DNA of 64,000 nt, taken from positions 1 through 64,000 of the forward strand of contig NZ_LLYA01000162.1 of assembly GCF_001440415.1 (NCBI RefSeq), read 5' to 3'. Source of the DNA: Bradyrhizobium retamae. GTDB taxonomy: Bacteria; Pseudomonadota; Alphaproteobacteria; Rhizobiales; Xanthobacteraceae. Position numbers and translations under genes: made by a program. The notes beneath the pieces were generated by a model. The model did not search any database and was not told the origin of the DNA. It saw only the letters and a list, made by a program, of their open reading frames with translations. Positions 35,795-45,155 of the stretch are shown here, in pieces (the first letter of the stretch is position 1; the number at the start of each line of letters is the position of its first letter).

Positions 35795-37276
35795 TCATTC
35801 TGCCGCAATGCTGTTCTTCGCGGGCCGCGCGGCAGCGAGACGCGAGAGCGCTCCGCGAACGCCAGCGCCGTAAGCAGGGTCGGCTTTGGTGCAGTTGACG
35901 ATGTGCCGTTCCTGGATATGGATCCCGGTGCCGCCGAGGGCACGCGCCGTGTTGTCGAATAACGCCTGGCGCTGGGCCGAATTCATCTTGCGGAACAAAT
36001 CGCCCGGCTGCTGATAATGGTCGTCATCAACGCGATGATCCCAGTGCGCGGCCGCCCCGTCGAGTTCGAGCGGCGGCTCGTTGATGTCGGGCTGATCGGT
36101 CCACTCGCCGTGGCTGTTTGGGTAATACGTCGGGGTCCGGCCGAGATTGCCGTCCGTCCGCATCGCCCCATCGCGATGATAGCTGTGAAACGGGCATTTC
36201 GGCGCGTTGACCGGGATGTGGTTGAAGTTGACCCCAAGCCGGTAGCGCTGGGCGTCTCCGTAGGAAAACAGGCGCGCTTGGAGCATCTTGTCGGGCGAGA
36301 AGCTGATGCCCGGCACGACGTTAGCGGGCGAGAACGCGGCCTGCTCGACTTCGGCGAATACGTTCTCCGGATTGCGGTTCAGCTCGAAATAACCAACCTC
36401 GATCAGCGGGAACTCCGCCTTCGGCCAGATTTTCGTCAAGTCAAAGGGATTGAAGCGGAAGGCCTTGGCGTCTTCGTCCGTCATGACTTGGACGAACAGC
36501 GTCCAGCGCGGAAAATCTCCACGCTCGATACTCTCAAACAGATCGCGCTGATTGCTCTCGCGATCCTTGCCAACCAGCGCTTCCGCTTCGGCGTCTGTCA
36601 AAATCTGGATGCCCTGCTCGGTGCGAAAGTGGAACTTTACCCACGTCCGCTCACTCGCAGCGTTGATGAAGCTATAGGTGTGACTTCCGAAGCCATGCAT
36701 GTGGCGGTAGCTGCGCGGAATCCCGCGCTCGCTCATCACGATGGTGACCTGATGCAGGGCTTCCGGCAGCAAAGTCCAGAAATCCCAGTTGTTGTCGGCG
36801 CTGCGCATACCGGTGCGCGGATCGCGCTTGATTGCGTGATTGAGGTCGGGAAATCGCAGCGGGTCCCGGAAGAAGAACACGGGAGTGTTATTGCCGACCA
36901 AATCCCAGTTGCCTTCCTCGGTGTAGAATTTGAGAGCGAAACCGCGAATGTCGCGCTCGGCGTCGGCCGCACCACGCTCGCCGGCCACGGTCGAGAACCG
37001 CGCAAACATCGGCGTTTGCTTGCCAATTTGTGAGAAGATCTTCGCCTTGGTGCAGCGGCTGATATCGTGGGTTACCGTGAAGGCGCCGAACGCGCCGGAG
37101 CCCTTGGCGTGCATGCGCCGCTCCGGGATCACTTCGCGGTCAAAATGGGCAAGCTTTTCGATCAACCAGATGTCCTGCAGGAGGGCTGGTCCGCGCGGGC
37201 CCGCCGTCAGGATGTTGAGATTGTCGCTGACCGGAGCGCCAGTGGCATGGGTCAGATGTGGCGGCTTGTTTGTCAT
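35795..37276 (-). CDS. katA: Monofunctional haem catalase (clade 3)
   Basis: A 493-residue small-subunit catalase that splits hydrogen peroxide in the cytoplasm. The distal histidine is His56 (RRMHAKGSGAFG), the catalytic asparagine lies in NWDLVGNNTPVFFFRDP (about 129-130), and the proximal haem ligand is Tyr339 in RLFSYGDAQRYRLG. Length and order fit clade 3. The HD-domain gene lies 48 bases upstream on the same strand, so the two may share a transcript. Confidence 0.97.
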   Translation of the reverse strand: MTNKPPHLTHATGAPVSDNLNILTAGPRGPALLQDIWLIEKLAHFDREVIPERRMHAKGSGAFGAFTVTHDISRCTKAKIFSQIGKQTPMFARFSTVAGERGAADAERDIRGFALKFYTEEGNWDLVGNNTPVFFFRDPLRFPDLNHAIKRDPRTGMRSADNNWDFWTLLPEALHQVTIVMSERGIPRSYRHMHGFGSHTYSFINAASERTWVKFHFRTEQGIQILTDAEAEALVGKDRESNQRDLFESIERGDFPRWTLFVQVMTDEDAKAFRFNPFDLTKIWPKAEFPLIEVGYFELNRNPENVFAEVEQAAFSPANVVPGISFSPDKMLQARLFSYGDAQRYRLGVNFNHIPVNAPKCPFHSYHRDGAMRTDGNLGRTPTYYPNSHGEWTDQPDINEPPLELDGAAAHWDHRVDDDHYQQPGDLFRKMNSAQRQALFDNTARALGGTGIHIQERHIVNCTKADPAYGAGVRGALSRLAAARPAKNSIAAE

Positions 37277-37324
37277 GAAAGAATTCCTTGTTGAGGGGCT
37301 CGGAGCAAAGGGGGTAAGGCGTGC

Positions 37325-37966
37325 TTAGCCGTGCCAGTGCGAGCAGCGGATCACGCTGCAGAAGTTGCCGCGTTGAAAGTGTGGCTCCTTGTCGGCGATC
37401 ACATCGGCTTTGACGTTGCCGAAGGTCGTCTCAGGCTTATGCTTGATGCCGTCATAGAACGTCTGGATGATGTCTTCCTTGAAGTGCGGCGTGCGCGGGA
37501 AGGCTTTCACGACGGCTTCGCGTTCCTGCTCGGAATATTCTTGGTACGTAAGCCCGAGTACGTCCATTTCGACGCCTGCGGTGACTAGGGCGACGACCGG
37601 GTGCATATGCTGCGGCACGCCCGGCGTGGTGTGAAGCGCGATTGCAGTCCAGACCGTGTAGGCATCCTCCTCGGGGACGCCGTGACTGCGCAGGAAATTG
37701 CGCGCGGCATGGGCACCATCAACTTCGAACCGCTCGTCTTTGCTGCTGTGGCCGGGCATCAGGCCGATGTCGTGAAACATCGCACCGGCGTAAAGCAGCT
37801 CGCGATCGAACTTGAGTCCGCGATGAACTCCCGCCAACGCGCCGAAATGATAGACGCGGCTGGAATGGTTAAAGAGCAATTCGGTCTCGGTATCACGGAC
37901 ATACTCGGTGATAGCGCGCGCCAACTTGCTATCCGGAATGGCGGCATCATGGTCGACAAGTGTCAT
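37325..37966 (-). CDS. HD-domain protein (cyanamide hydratase-like)
   Basis: A 213-residue soluble protein of the HD superfamily. Metal ligands appear as SSRVYHFG (first histidine) and MFHDIGL (the HD pair), with later histidines in GAHAARNF and ALHTTPG. The pattern matches the cyanamide hydratase-like subgroup rather than nucleotide phosphodiesterases. The start at 37966 was preferred over 37981 because AGGAGAAGG lies just upstream. It precedes katA and is divergent from a GlxA-type regulator 105 bases away. Confidence 0.85.
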   Translation of the reverse strand: MTLVDHDAAIPDSKLARAITEYVRDTETELLFNHSSRVYHFGALAGVHRGLKFDRELLYAGAMFHDIGLMPGHSSKDERFEVDGAHAARNFLRSHGVPEEDAYTVWTAIALHTTPGVPQHMHPVVALVTAGVEMDVLGLTYQEYSEQEREAVVKAFPRTPHFKEDIIQTFYDGIKHKPETTFGNVKADVIADKEPHFQRGNFCSVIRCSHWHG

Positions 37967-38071
37967 TGCCTTCTCCTGCACCTCTCACTTGTCCGCACGA
38001 TAAAACCGCAGCTATGATGTCAACAATCGACGTAACACGTCAAAAACGGACAAAACCGGGCTGAGGCGGAC

Positions 38072-39049
38072 ATGAAGGTGAAAGCAAAGACCGTTGTGAT
38101 CGTAGCCCTCCCCGGCGTGCAACTCCTGGACGTCGCCGGGCCGCTGGACGTTTTCGCGGAGGCAAACTCTCAGGCCGGTCGTCCGGCTTACCGGCTGATC
38201 GTGGCGGCAGGACTACCGGGCCCTATCCGCAGCTCGTCGGGTGTACAGCTGATGCCCGACAGGATCATTGATCGCGACTTCAACGAGACTATCGACACGC
38301 TCCTCGTCGCGGGATGCCCGAACGCGGCCGAGGTTCCGGCTGACGGCATTGTCATCGAGTGGCTTCGTCGCCGGGCACCCGCGGCACGACGCTTCGGCTC
38401 AGTGTGCAGCGGCGCGTTTTACCTCGCGGCCGCCGGCCTGCTCGACGGCCGGCGGGTCACTACGCATTGGGCGGTGGCGGACGTGCTGGCCGAGAAATTC
38501 CCCTCCGTCACCGTAGATCATGACGCGATTCACGTCGCCGACGGCCGCCTTAGAACTGCGGCTGGCGTCACCGCGGGCCTCGATCTAGCGCTCAGCCTTG
38601 TGGAGGAGGATCTCGGACGCGAGCTCGCCATGCGAGTGGCCAGCCAACTCGTGATGTTCTTCAAGCGGCCTGGCGGCCAGATGCAATTCAGCCGTAAGGG
38701 CGAAGCTGTTCCGGCTGGTCGCTCGGCACTGCAGGAACTACAGCGCTGGATCGCCGCTAATCCGGCACTGGATCACAGCGTCGTCAGCTTAGCGAGGCGT
38801 ATGGGGCTGAGCGCCCGACATTTTGCTCGGCTGTTTCGCAGCGAAGTTGGAATTACGCCCGCGACTTGGGTCGAAGAAGTGCGCGTCAACGCCGCGAGAC
38901 ACTTGCTTGAGCTTGGTCATGACGCGCCAAAACAGGTAGCGACGCAATGCGGCTTTGCTGACGCCGACACGCTGAGACGTGCTTTTGCACGCCACATTGG
39001 GGTGACCCCTGCCGAATATCGCAAGCGTTTTGCGCGGGCTGCGAGATAG
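38072..39049 (+). CDS. GlxA-type transcriptional regulator (DJ-1/PfpI plus AraC)
   Basis: A 325-residue two-domain regulator. Residues about 5-190 form a DJ-1/PfpI-like domain (VVIVALPGVQLLDVAGPLDV; SVCSGAFYLAAAGLLDGRR with the nucleophile-position cysteine). Residues about 220-322 form the AraC-type DNA-binding domain (LSARHFARLFRSEVGITPA; CGFADADTLRRAFARHIGVT). It is divergent from the HD-domain/katA pair and probably controls it. Confidence 0.92.
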   Translation: MKVKAKTVVIVALPGVQLLDVAGPLDVFAEANSQAGRPAYRLIVAAGLPGPIRSSSGVQLMPDRIIDRDFNETIDTLLVAGCPNAAEVPADGIVIEWLRRRAPAARRFGSVCSGAFYLAAAGLLDGRRVTTHWAVADVLAEKFPSVTVDHDAIHVADGRLRTAAGVTAGLDLALSLVEEDLGRELAMRVASQLVMFFKRPGGQMQFSRKGEAVPAGRSALQELQRWIAANPALDHSVVSLARRMGLSARHFARLFRSEVGITPATWVEEVRVNAARHLLELGHDAPKQVATQCGFADADTLRRAFARHIGVTPAEYRKRFARAAR

Positions 39050-40152
39050 CCGGAAGCGATGTTGTGCTTGCCGCAGATGACAATCGGACGTAACGAGGAT
39101 GCCGGAGGCGAATGACAGCAGTTGACCGCGTAACCGACGCCAAATCGTAGCTTGTCATTGAAGATCGCAGCCCCACTGGCAGCGGGGACGCGGTGCCACC
39201 CTTCCCCACACTCTTAAGAAGATCGGCTGAAGTTCAGGATGCTAAGTATCGGACGAAAGTGGCCGATTTCACGAAAGTTCGCCGGCTCTAGCCTGTCGAA
39301 TCCAAGTCCTTGTCCCGTCGGCAAAAGCGCTTACGGCTGCAGAGGTGAGGATGTTGTCCAGAAGATGCGCAAACACGACTCGCGCTGTCCGTCGTCGGCG
39401 AATTGCGCGGCTTTGGAATAGCTCCCCGAGCGGTTTCGACGATCACCCCGACAAAGGCGGAACAGACAACACTGCGAACAGGAGCCGGAGAGAGCCCCGC
39501 CGATTTTGCTGGGGCCTCGCCCTCGCTCTCCACTGGGTGGCGAGGAGTCAATGCGGTTTGCCGGATGCCGAAAAATGGATGGTCCAGCGCCTTGGCAAGC
39601 AATCGTTCAACCTAGCTGCGACGTTTCAGCTCCGCCAGCGTCGAACGTACTCCCGATGCATGAACGCATAGCCCGTCGTCTAGCTCACTGAATTTCTTGC
39701 ATCGCATCATCCATTGTGCTGGATCGGCTTATCCAGCCCTTCTCGTTCATGGTTCGGGGAGTTTGGTGAACTCGGCCACCAGGCTGAACAGTTAATCCTT
39801 TCCGATATGCGCATTGAACCACTCGTTGCCGCGCTTGAGTGCCTTCAGAAAGCGGGCGATCTGTATGCATTCAAAATTCGAATGTCAAAGGCGGCGTTGG
39901 CCGCGGCTCTCAAGGATCAAAATGAGAGATTGCCGTGTGCGTGGTTTGCTCGCGTGGCGTGATGAAACAAACAAACGAAAGCCTTCGAAGTTTTCGCAGT
40001 GACGACTTGAACGGATACGTCGAACGCCGTCGCAAAAACGAGCGCTCGCGCGAACCTCACCGCTTGCCTGCTTCTTGCATTTGCGCAATTTGCAATGATT
40101 GTAGGCAATGAGCCTATAACGCATGCGAAGTTCAAACCCTGTGAGACTTGCG
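39050..40152. other. 1.1-kb spacer with no supported gene
   Basis: Several short open frames occur on both strands, but none shows a domain, a ribosome site or neighbours that would support it. It separates the catalase block from the nitroaromatic block and may be decayed sequence. Confidence 0.55.
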
Positions 40153-40552
40153 ATGCCGAAGACCGTCATAACATCCAGCAGCGCGCCGGTGACCGGCTTC
40201 ACCGACCGCTCCACTCCGTCGCCGATCGTTCAGGCATTCGGTTTGGCAACATGCTGTTCGTCTCCGGACAGGGCCCTCTCGATCCCGACACCAAGCAGAT
40301 TGTCGAAGGCGGCCTCGAAGCTCAGACGCGGCGCACGCTGGCAAACCACGCAGCGTTGCTGCGGCAGGCGCTGACTTCTCCAACGTCGTCAACATGCGAG
40401 TCGTTCTTCGCGACGTCAGGGATTTCAAGCAGTTCAACGAGGTATTCCGTCAGGAGATCGGCGAAGAAAAGGTCACGCGGACATGCGTGGGCGGGACTCC
40501 GCACCGCGATGGCGTGAACGTGGAAATCGACTGCGTGGCAATGTTCGATTAG
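40153..40552 (+). pseudogene. RidA/YjgF-family gene with two frameshifts
   Basis: Three frames in series give one RidA protein: MPKTVITSSSAPVTGFT from 40153, then LHSVADRSG ... NMLFVSGQGPLDPDTKQIVE and EAQTRRTLANHAALLRQA, then ADFSNVVNMRVVLRDVRDF and RTCVGGTPHRDGVNVEIDCV to a TAG at 40550. The shifts lie near 40200 and 40370, and each can be explained by loss of one base. RidA-family 2-aminomuconate deaminases occur in 3-hydroxyanthranilate/2-nitrobenzoate pathways, which fits the next gene. As read it cannot make a whole protein. It runs opposite to its neighbours. Confidence 0.8.
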
Positions 40553-40601
40553 TCGATGGCGTGCAGCCGACGAAGCCTCGGCTTGATCGGCTGCCCGGCG
40601 A

Positions 40602-41111
40602 TCAGGGCTTCGGCATCACATTGCCGCATGCATTGCATGTGCGCGCCTTCTCGCTTTCGAAGAAATTTCGGTACGCTTGCGAGACCGGATCGGCGCGATA
40701 GTCGGCAACGACGAACTGTTCTTCGTGAAGGAGACCATCGCATTTCGGGCAGAACCACTGAAACTTGTCGATCTCGTTCTGACGGCGGCCACGCTCCACG
40801 ATCAGGGCAAAGGCGTCCAGCGGAAAACGCGGCGAGTGCGGCGTCCCTGCCGGCATGAAATTGACCGAGCCCTCGGGGATCACGATGATCTCTTCCCTGC
40901 CCTCCGGTGTTCTGTAGTGAAGGTTCATCGTATTCTTGATCATGTACGTGAACTCGTCGCTATCGTTGACGTGAAACTCGCTCCTGTACTCGCGCCCTCG
41001 CGCTACGAAAGCGAGCGACTCCGGCTCCTGCCAAAGAACTTCGACGCGCTTTTGCGTGTCGCGGAGTCTGTTGGTGACTTCTTCCAGTTTTACCAGACGC
41101 GGCGGAAACAT
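40602..41111 (-). CDS. 3-hydroxyanthranilate 3,4-dioxygenase-like protein
   Basis: A 169-residue cupin-fold extradiol dioxygenase. By alignment with bacterial 3-HAO the iron ligands are His47 and Glu53 (FHVNDSDEF) and His92 (GTPHSPRFP), and substrate contacts Arg43 and Glu106 are kept. The rubredoxin-like C-terminal site is present as CPKC (121-124) and CNAC (159-162). The usual HSPQRP reads HSPRFP, so the second substrate arginine is shifted or lost. It would cleave 3-hydroxyanthranilate or a close analogue to the aminocarboxymuconic semialdehyde. The start was set at the ATG before FPPRLVKLEE; one 18 bases upstream is possible. Confidence 0.88.
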   Translation of the reverse strand: MFPPRLVKLEEVTNRLRDTQKRVEVLWQEPESLAFVARGREYRSEFHVNDSDEFTYMIKNTMNLHYRTPEGREEIIVIPEGSVNFMPAGTPHSPRFPLDAFALIVERGRRQNEIDKFQWFCPKCDGLLHEEQFVVADYRADPVSQAYRNFFESEKARTCNACGNVMPKP

Positions 41112-41239
41112 GATTGCTGACTTCCTCATACAGAATCGAGGGAACCAATCCGTTCGATTTCTTATGATGGTCGACTGGCAAAAATGGAGACAATCGACGG
41201 GACGTCTTTGCCAGATCGCGAGCGACCGCTGGTTGGTCA

Positions 41240-41779
41240 TCAGGACGGAGCTTGGAAGTCGTACGAGATACGGCCGGCCGGGAGGTAGAACAGCGCGATA
41301 ACAGAACCGCCCTTGACTTCGGGATAGTGCCGGCTACCGGGATCGGGTGCTGTCCAGCCCGGCCCATGCCATCCCTGCAACCCCTTCAGCTGGGCGCCCT
41401 TGTCCAGCGGAACGACTAGGTTCAGCTCACCATAGGGATGGCCGTGATACTGTCCCCGCAATACGTCGTTTTCGTCCTCGTCCTTGAAGCGACGCGGATC
41501 GCTGCTGTTCATGTAGACGGCCGTGATACTGAAGTGGAACGTTTCGGGCGACGGTTCGTGGATCCGACTGCGCCGATAGTTGGGCCCCTCCACCTCCTGA
41601 TTCGCCGCCCAGCCTTCCTCAACCCCGATTTTTATCAGGCGAGCGAGATCCTGATACAGTTGGCTCTCGGCGCCGTATTTCTCGTTGAGCCATCGCTCCA
41701 TCTTCGCGCCAGGCGTCATATCCTTTACTTCCCGAAGGAACGGAATGCTGCATTGAATGAGTTCTTCTCGGCTTCCCAT
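41240..41779 (-). CDS. Hydroxylaminobenzoate lyase/mutase-like protein (DUF4863)
   Basis: A 179-residue cupin-like protein of the DUF4863 family, which includes 4-hydroxylaminobenzoate lyase (PnbB) of nitrobenzoate degraders. Typical blocks are NYRRSRIHEPSPETFHFSIT, RGQYHGHPYGELNLVVPLD, GPGWTAPDPGSRHYPEV and FYLPAGRISYD. AGGAAGGAGA lies before the ATG at 41779. Between a nitroreductase and a 3-HAO it most likely converts a hydroxylaminobenzoate, either to protocatechuate plus ammonia (4-isomer) or by rearrangement to 3-hydroxyanthranilate (2-isomer, NbaB-like). Confidence 0.85.
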   Translation of the reverse strand: MGSREELIQCSIPFLREVKDMTPGAKMERWLNEKYGAESQLYQDLARLIKIGVEEGWAANQEVEGPNYRRSRIHEPSPETFHFSITAVYMNSSDPRRFKDEDENDVLRGQYHGHPYGELNLVVPLDKGAQLKGLQGWHGPGWTAPDPGSRHYPEVKGGSVIALFYLPAGRISYDFQAPS

Positions 41780-41810
41780 AATCGTCTCCTTCCTTGCCAC
41801 GTCTGCTGCT

Positions 41811-42539
41811 TTATTCATCAAACCCTGCAAACGAAGCGAACTCGCCGATGTCCGCCCTCGGCATCAACCTTGCGCTTGTCGTCTGCCTTGCACAGCCGAT
41901 CGAGATTCCACACACCACCATCTGCTCGTCTGGAATCGACAGCAGCGGGCGCAGTATCCTGTGATACTTTGCGAATGTTTCCTGTGGGCAGGACTGCAGG
42001 CCGCGTCCCGCGGCGGCCAGCATCACGTTCTGAACGAACATTCCGAGGTCAAGCCAGCTTCCCGTCTCCAGGCGCCGATCGATCGTGATGATCAATCCGA
42101 CCGGCGCGCCAAAGAATATGTAATTCTTGGCCGTCTGGTTGGCGCGGGCTTCACCATCGGTTTGGGCTACGCCGAGCGAACCGTAGAACAGACGGCCAAA
42201 TTCCTGGCGGCGATTCAGATAGGGCGGCGGCAGTTCGGTGGCATAGTATTTGTATTCAGAAACATGCTCGTCCCGAGCGTTCCTGTGAGCCTCCAGCAGG
42301 GCCGCTGACACTCTCTGCTTCGAAGCGCCCGCGAGCGCATACACGCACCATGGCTGGATGTTGGCACCGCTCGGCGCAAACCGCGCAGTGCGAAGGATCT
42401 CCTCGATGGTGCGGCGCTGCACCGGCCGATCGGAGAACTCGCGGCAGGCATATCTGCCCGCGATGAGGCTATCGATCGATTTCCTTGAAGAGCCATCGAC
42501 GGGACCGGCAACTACTACTGTTTCCTCAGGAGCGGACAT
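41811..42539 (-). CDS. Nitroreductase (nitrobenzoate reductase-like)
   Basis: A 242-residue flavin nitroreductase. The FMN-binding start appears as IAGRYACREFSDRPV, followed by ILRTARFAPSGANIQPW, and the C-terminal GLQSCPQETFAKYHRILRP and VVCGISIGCA fit the family. Its start overlaps the end of the binding-protein gene by 25 bases, and the lyase gene follows 31 bases after its stop. In context it would reduce an imported nitrobenzoate to the hydroxylamino level. Confidence 0.9.
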   Translation of the reverse strand: MSAPEETVVVAGPVDGSSRKSIDSLIAGRYACREFSDRPVQRRTIEEILRTARFAPSGANIQPWCVYALAGASKQRVSAALLEAHRNARDEHVSEYKYYATELPPPYLNRRQEFGRLFYGSLGVAQTDGEARANQTAKNYIFFGAPVGLIITIDRRLETGSWLDLGMFVQNVMLAAAGRGLQSCPQETFAKYHRILRPLLSIPDEQMVVCGISIGCARQTTSARLMPRADIGEFASFAGFDE

Positions 42540-43744
42540 CCCCCTTCCTCCATTGGCCTGAATGCCTCCTCGCCTGGAATTGTCGCGAGCAGCTTGTAAT
42601 AGTCGAACTTGTATTTGGATTCCCCTGGAGCTTTGACGCTGAACAGATACATGTCCCTCACCAGGCGACCGTCGTCCCTTATCTTCGCGTTCTTGGTCAT
42701 GAAGTCGTTCACGGGCGTGGCGCGCATCTTTGCCGCGACGGTCGGACCGTCCAGAACTCCGGCGGCTTCGACCGCCTTGAGGTAGTGCATGACAGCGCCA
42801 TAGGTGCCTGCGTGAATCATGGTCGGAACCTTCTGGGTCTTCTCGACGAAGCGCTTCGTCCAGGTCCGCGTTTCTTCGTTTAGGTCCCAGTAGAATGCCG
42901 AACTGAGAAGCAGGCCTTGCGCGCTTTGAAGTCCGAGGCTGTGAATGTCGGCAATAAAAACAATTAACCCGGCGAGCTTCTGGTACCGCGTGATCCCGAA
43001 TTCGCCAGCCTGCTTTACCGCATTAACAAAGTCGCCGCCCGCGTTCGCGAGCGCGATTACGTTCGCTTTCGACGATTGAGCCTGCAACAGGAAGGAAGAA
43101 AAGTCAGGCGTATTTATCGGGTGCTTTACAGCGCCGACGACTCGGCCGTCGGTTGCATCGATAACCTTGCGGCTGTCCGCCTCGAGTTGCGCTCCCAGCG
43201 AGTAATCAGCCGAAAGGAAGTACCAGGTCTTTTCGCCAAGCCGTGAGATCGCCCTGGTCGTGCCTTGCGACAACGCATACGTATCGTAGGTCCAGTGAAC
43301 GCCGGTCGGCGAGCATTCGTCACCGGTCAGCCGAGACGTCGCCGCACCTGTCGCGAGAAATATCTTCTTTTTCTCGCGGGTAATGCCCTGCACGGCCAAC
43401 GCCACGGCGGAATTGGGCACATCGAGAATCACCTCGACGTTTTCGTTTTCGAGCCACCGCCTCGTGAGAGTCGCACCGATATCGGCCTTGTTCTGATGGT
43501 CCCCGTAAACGACCTGGATCTGACGCCCCAGCACCTTGCCCTTGAAGTCGTCGACAGCCATTTGCGCGGCGATCACAGAGCCTTGCCCGCCATTATCCGC
43601 GTAAAGCGAGGACATATCGGTCAGAATTCCAAGCTTGATGGGGCTCTCCTGCGCCGCCGCGCAGGTCACGAACAGCGCAGATGCCAGGACCAGCCCTGCT
43701 TTTTTCCTTCCGATACGTCCGGTCCGTCCAGCGTAGAGTTTCAT
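42515..43744 (-). CDS. Branched-chain-type ABC substrate-binding protein (orphan)
   Basis: A 409-residue periplasmic binding protein of the LivK class. A signal peptide precedes ESPIKLGILTDMSSLYADNG (cut after about CAAAQ). GGAGGAAGC lies before the ATG at 43744. It is a paralogue of the protein at 1433-2644, sharing GDHQNK, ITREKKK and TPDFSSFLLQAQ-like blocks. No permease or ATPase gene is nearby, so it must use a transporter encoded elsewhere. It is first in the leftward nitroaromatic operon and probably binds the aromatic acid. Confidence 0.9.
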   Translation of the reverse strand: MKLYAGRTGRIGRKKAGLVLASALFVTCAAAQESPIKLGILTDMSSLYADNGGQGSVIAAQMAVDDFKGKVLGRQIQVVYGDHQNKADIGATLTRRWLENENVEVILDVPNSAVALAVQGITREKKKIFLATGAATSRLTGDECSPTGVHWTYDTYALSQGTTRAISRLGEKTWYFLSADYSLGAQLEADSRKVIDATDGRVVGAVKHPINTPDFSSFLLQAQSSKANVIALANAGGDFVNAVKQAGEFGITRYQKLAGLIVFIADIHSLGLQSAQGLLLSSAFYWDLNEETRTWTKRFVEKTQKVPTMIHAGTYGAVMHYLKAVEAAGVLDGPTVAAKMRATPVNDFMTKNAKIRDDGRLVRDMYLFSVKAPGESKYKFDYYKLLATIPGEEAFRPMEEGGCPLLRKQ

Positions 43745-44004
43745 AGCCCGCTTCCTCCGAATACCACGGCGTGATAATGACAGGGCGGTGTCTCGGCGGA
43801 AGTGAAAGTCTTGCAGATTTCCCCTGAGCCGCATTCACATTGCAACCACACCGTTCCATCGCTGTGCGCGGCATCGAAACGCGCATCATTGCGGTGTGCG
43901 CATGTTACCGGCATCATCCCGCGTCGAAGACGAGATTGCCTCGGCAATGCTGTTGGACTTAACTGGAGCCGGGCGGCGTCTCCGAGCCCGCCTCTGACGG
44001 GATC

Positions 44005-44997
44005 ATGATCGTGGCGGTCTCATTCAAAACCCTGGACCTGAATCTTCTCAAGGTTTTCGATGCCGTTATGGAGGAAAGGAGCGTCCTTCGGGCAAGCCAC
44101 AAGGTTGCGCTAAGCCAGTCAGCTGTCAGTCACTCGCTCGCGCGGTTGCGCGACATGCTGGAGGATGATCTGTTCGTGCGCACGGCGTCCGGCATGCAAC
44201 CGACGGCACGCGCGCTATCGATGGCGCCGCAGGTTCGGGAAGCACTACGCTCGCTCGAGGCCGCAGTTGAACAGCCGATCTTTGACCCGGCGGCGTCGAC
44301 GAAACAGTTTACGTTGGCGGCGAACGATTTCACTACAATGGTGCTTGCCTCTCACTTGCTGACGATACTCGGCCGGGAGGCGCCCTTGATCGACCTCGCC
44401 ATCAAGCCGGTCACAAGAATTGATTTGGCCGAACAGATCGACCTCGGACGCATCGATGTCGCAATAGGCGTCTTCTCAACTCCTCCCAGCCGCTTTCGAA
44501 GTGCCCTGTTGTTCGAATACGACGACGTATTGATCGTGGGAGGCAAGCGCAAGCTTGGCAGGCTCGATAAGGCAAAGTTCGCGCAGTTGCCATTGGTCGT
44601 CGTCTCCTTTGGAGGCGAGCAGGAGGGAGCAATCGACGGGTTCATTTCCGAGCGCGGCCTTGCACGGCGGTCGGAGATGTATGACCGAGCGGCGCTGGAG
44701 CGCGCTTTCATTGAGAGCGATTGTCCACCGCGAATTGCCGTTTCGTTGCCACACTTTCTTGCCTTACCAGCGTTGCTAAGGGATTCCTACCTGGCGGCAA
44801 TCGTTCCCCGTCCCTTGGCTAGAGCACTCGAGCAAACATACGAGATCGCTACCTACGAGCTACCTTATGCCACCACATCGGTGGAGGTGCGATCGATCTG
44901 GCACGAGCGCGTGGAGCACGAACCTTCACATGAATGGATCCACGAGATCCTCCGGCGCGCTACCGAGGAACTCAGAAGCAGACCACACAGGACATAA
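44005..44997 (+). CDS. LysR-family transcriptional regulator
   Basis: A 330-residue LysR protein. The N-terminal helix-turn-helix is clear (DLNLLKVFDAVMEERSVLRA; KVALSQSAVSHSLARLRDML; EDDLFVRT), and the rest is the effector domain. The sequence class is the NodD/NahR-like branch that controls aromatic catabolism. It is divergent from the binding-protein/nitroreductase operon, with a 260-base regulatory region between them. Confidence 0.92.
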   Translation: MIVAVSFKTLDLNLLKVFDAVMEERSVLRASHKVALSQSAVSHSLARLRDMLEDDLFVRTASGMQPTARALSMAPQVREALRSLEAAVEQPIFDPAASTKQFTLAANDFTTMVLASHLLTILGREAPLIDLAIKPVTRIDLAEQIDLGRIDVAIGVFSTPPSRFRSALLFEYDDVLIVGGKRKLGRLDKAKFAQLPLVVVSFGGEQEGAIDGFISERGLARRSEMYDRAALERAFIESDCPPRIAVSLPHFLALPALLRDSYLAAIVPRPLARALEQTYEIATYELPYATTSVEVRSIWHERVEHEPSHEWIHEILRRATEELRSRPHRT

Positions 44998-45155
44998 TGG
45001 ATTACGATCGACCCTGCAGCGCACTCCACTCCGTTAGCCGACTTGCGCGCATGAGGTGATGACGCTTCGCGCCTACGTGACCGCAGGCATTTCGGCAATC
45101 GTTGAGCCTGCTCGATATCGATCGCCATTACTGGCACGCTTTTGCAGCCGTCCGA

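Noticed and set aside
39239..39691. Several overlapping short frames in the 39-40 kb spacer
   Set aside because: None shows a domain or start signal, and frames on both strands are equally open.
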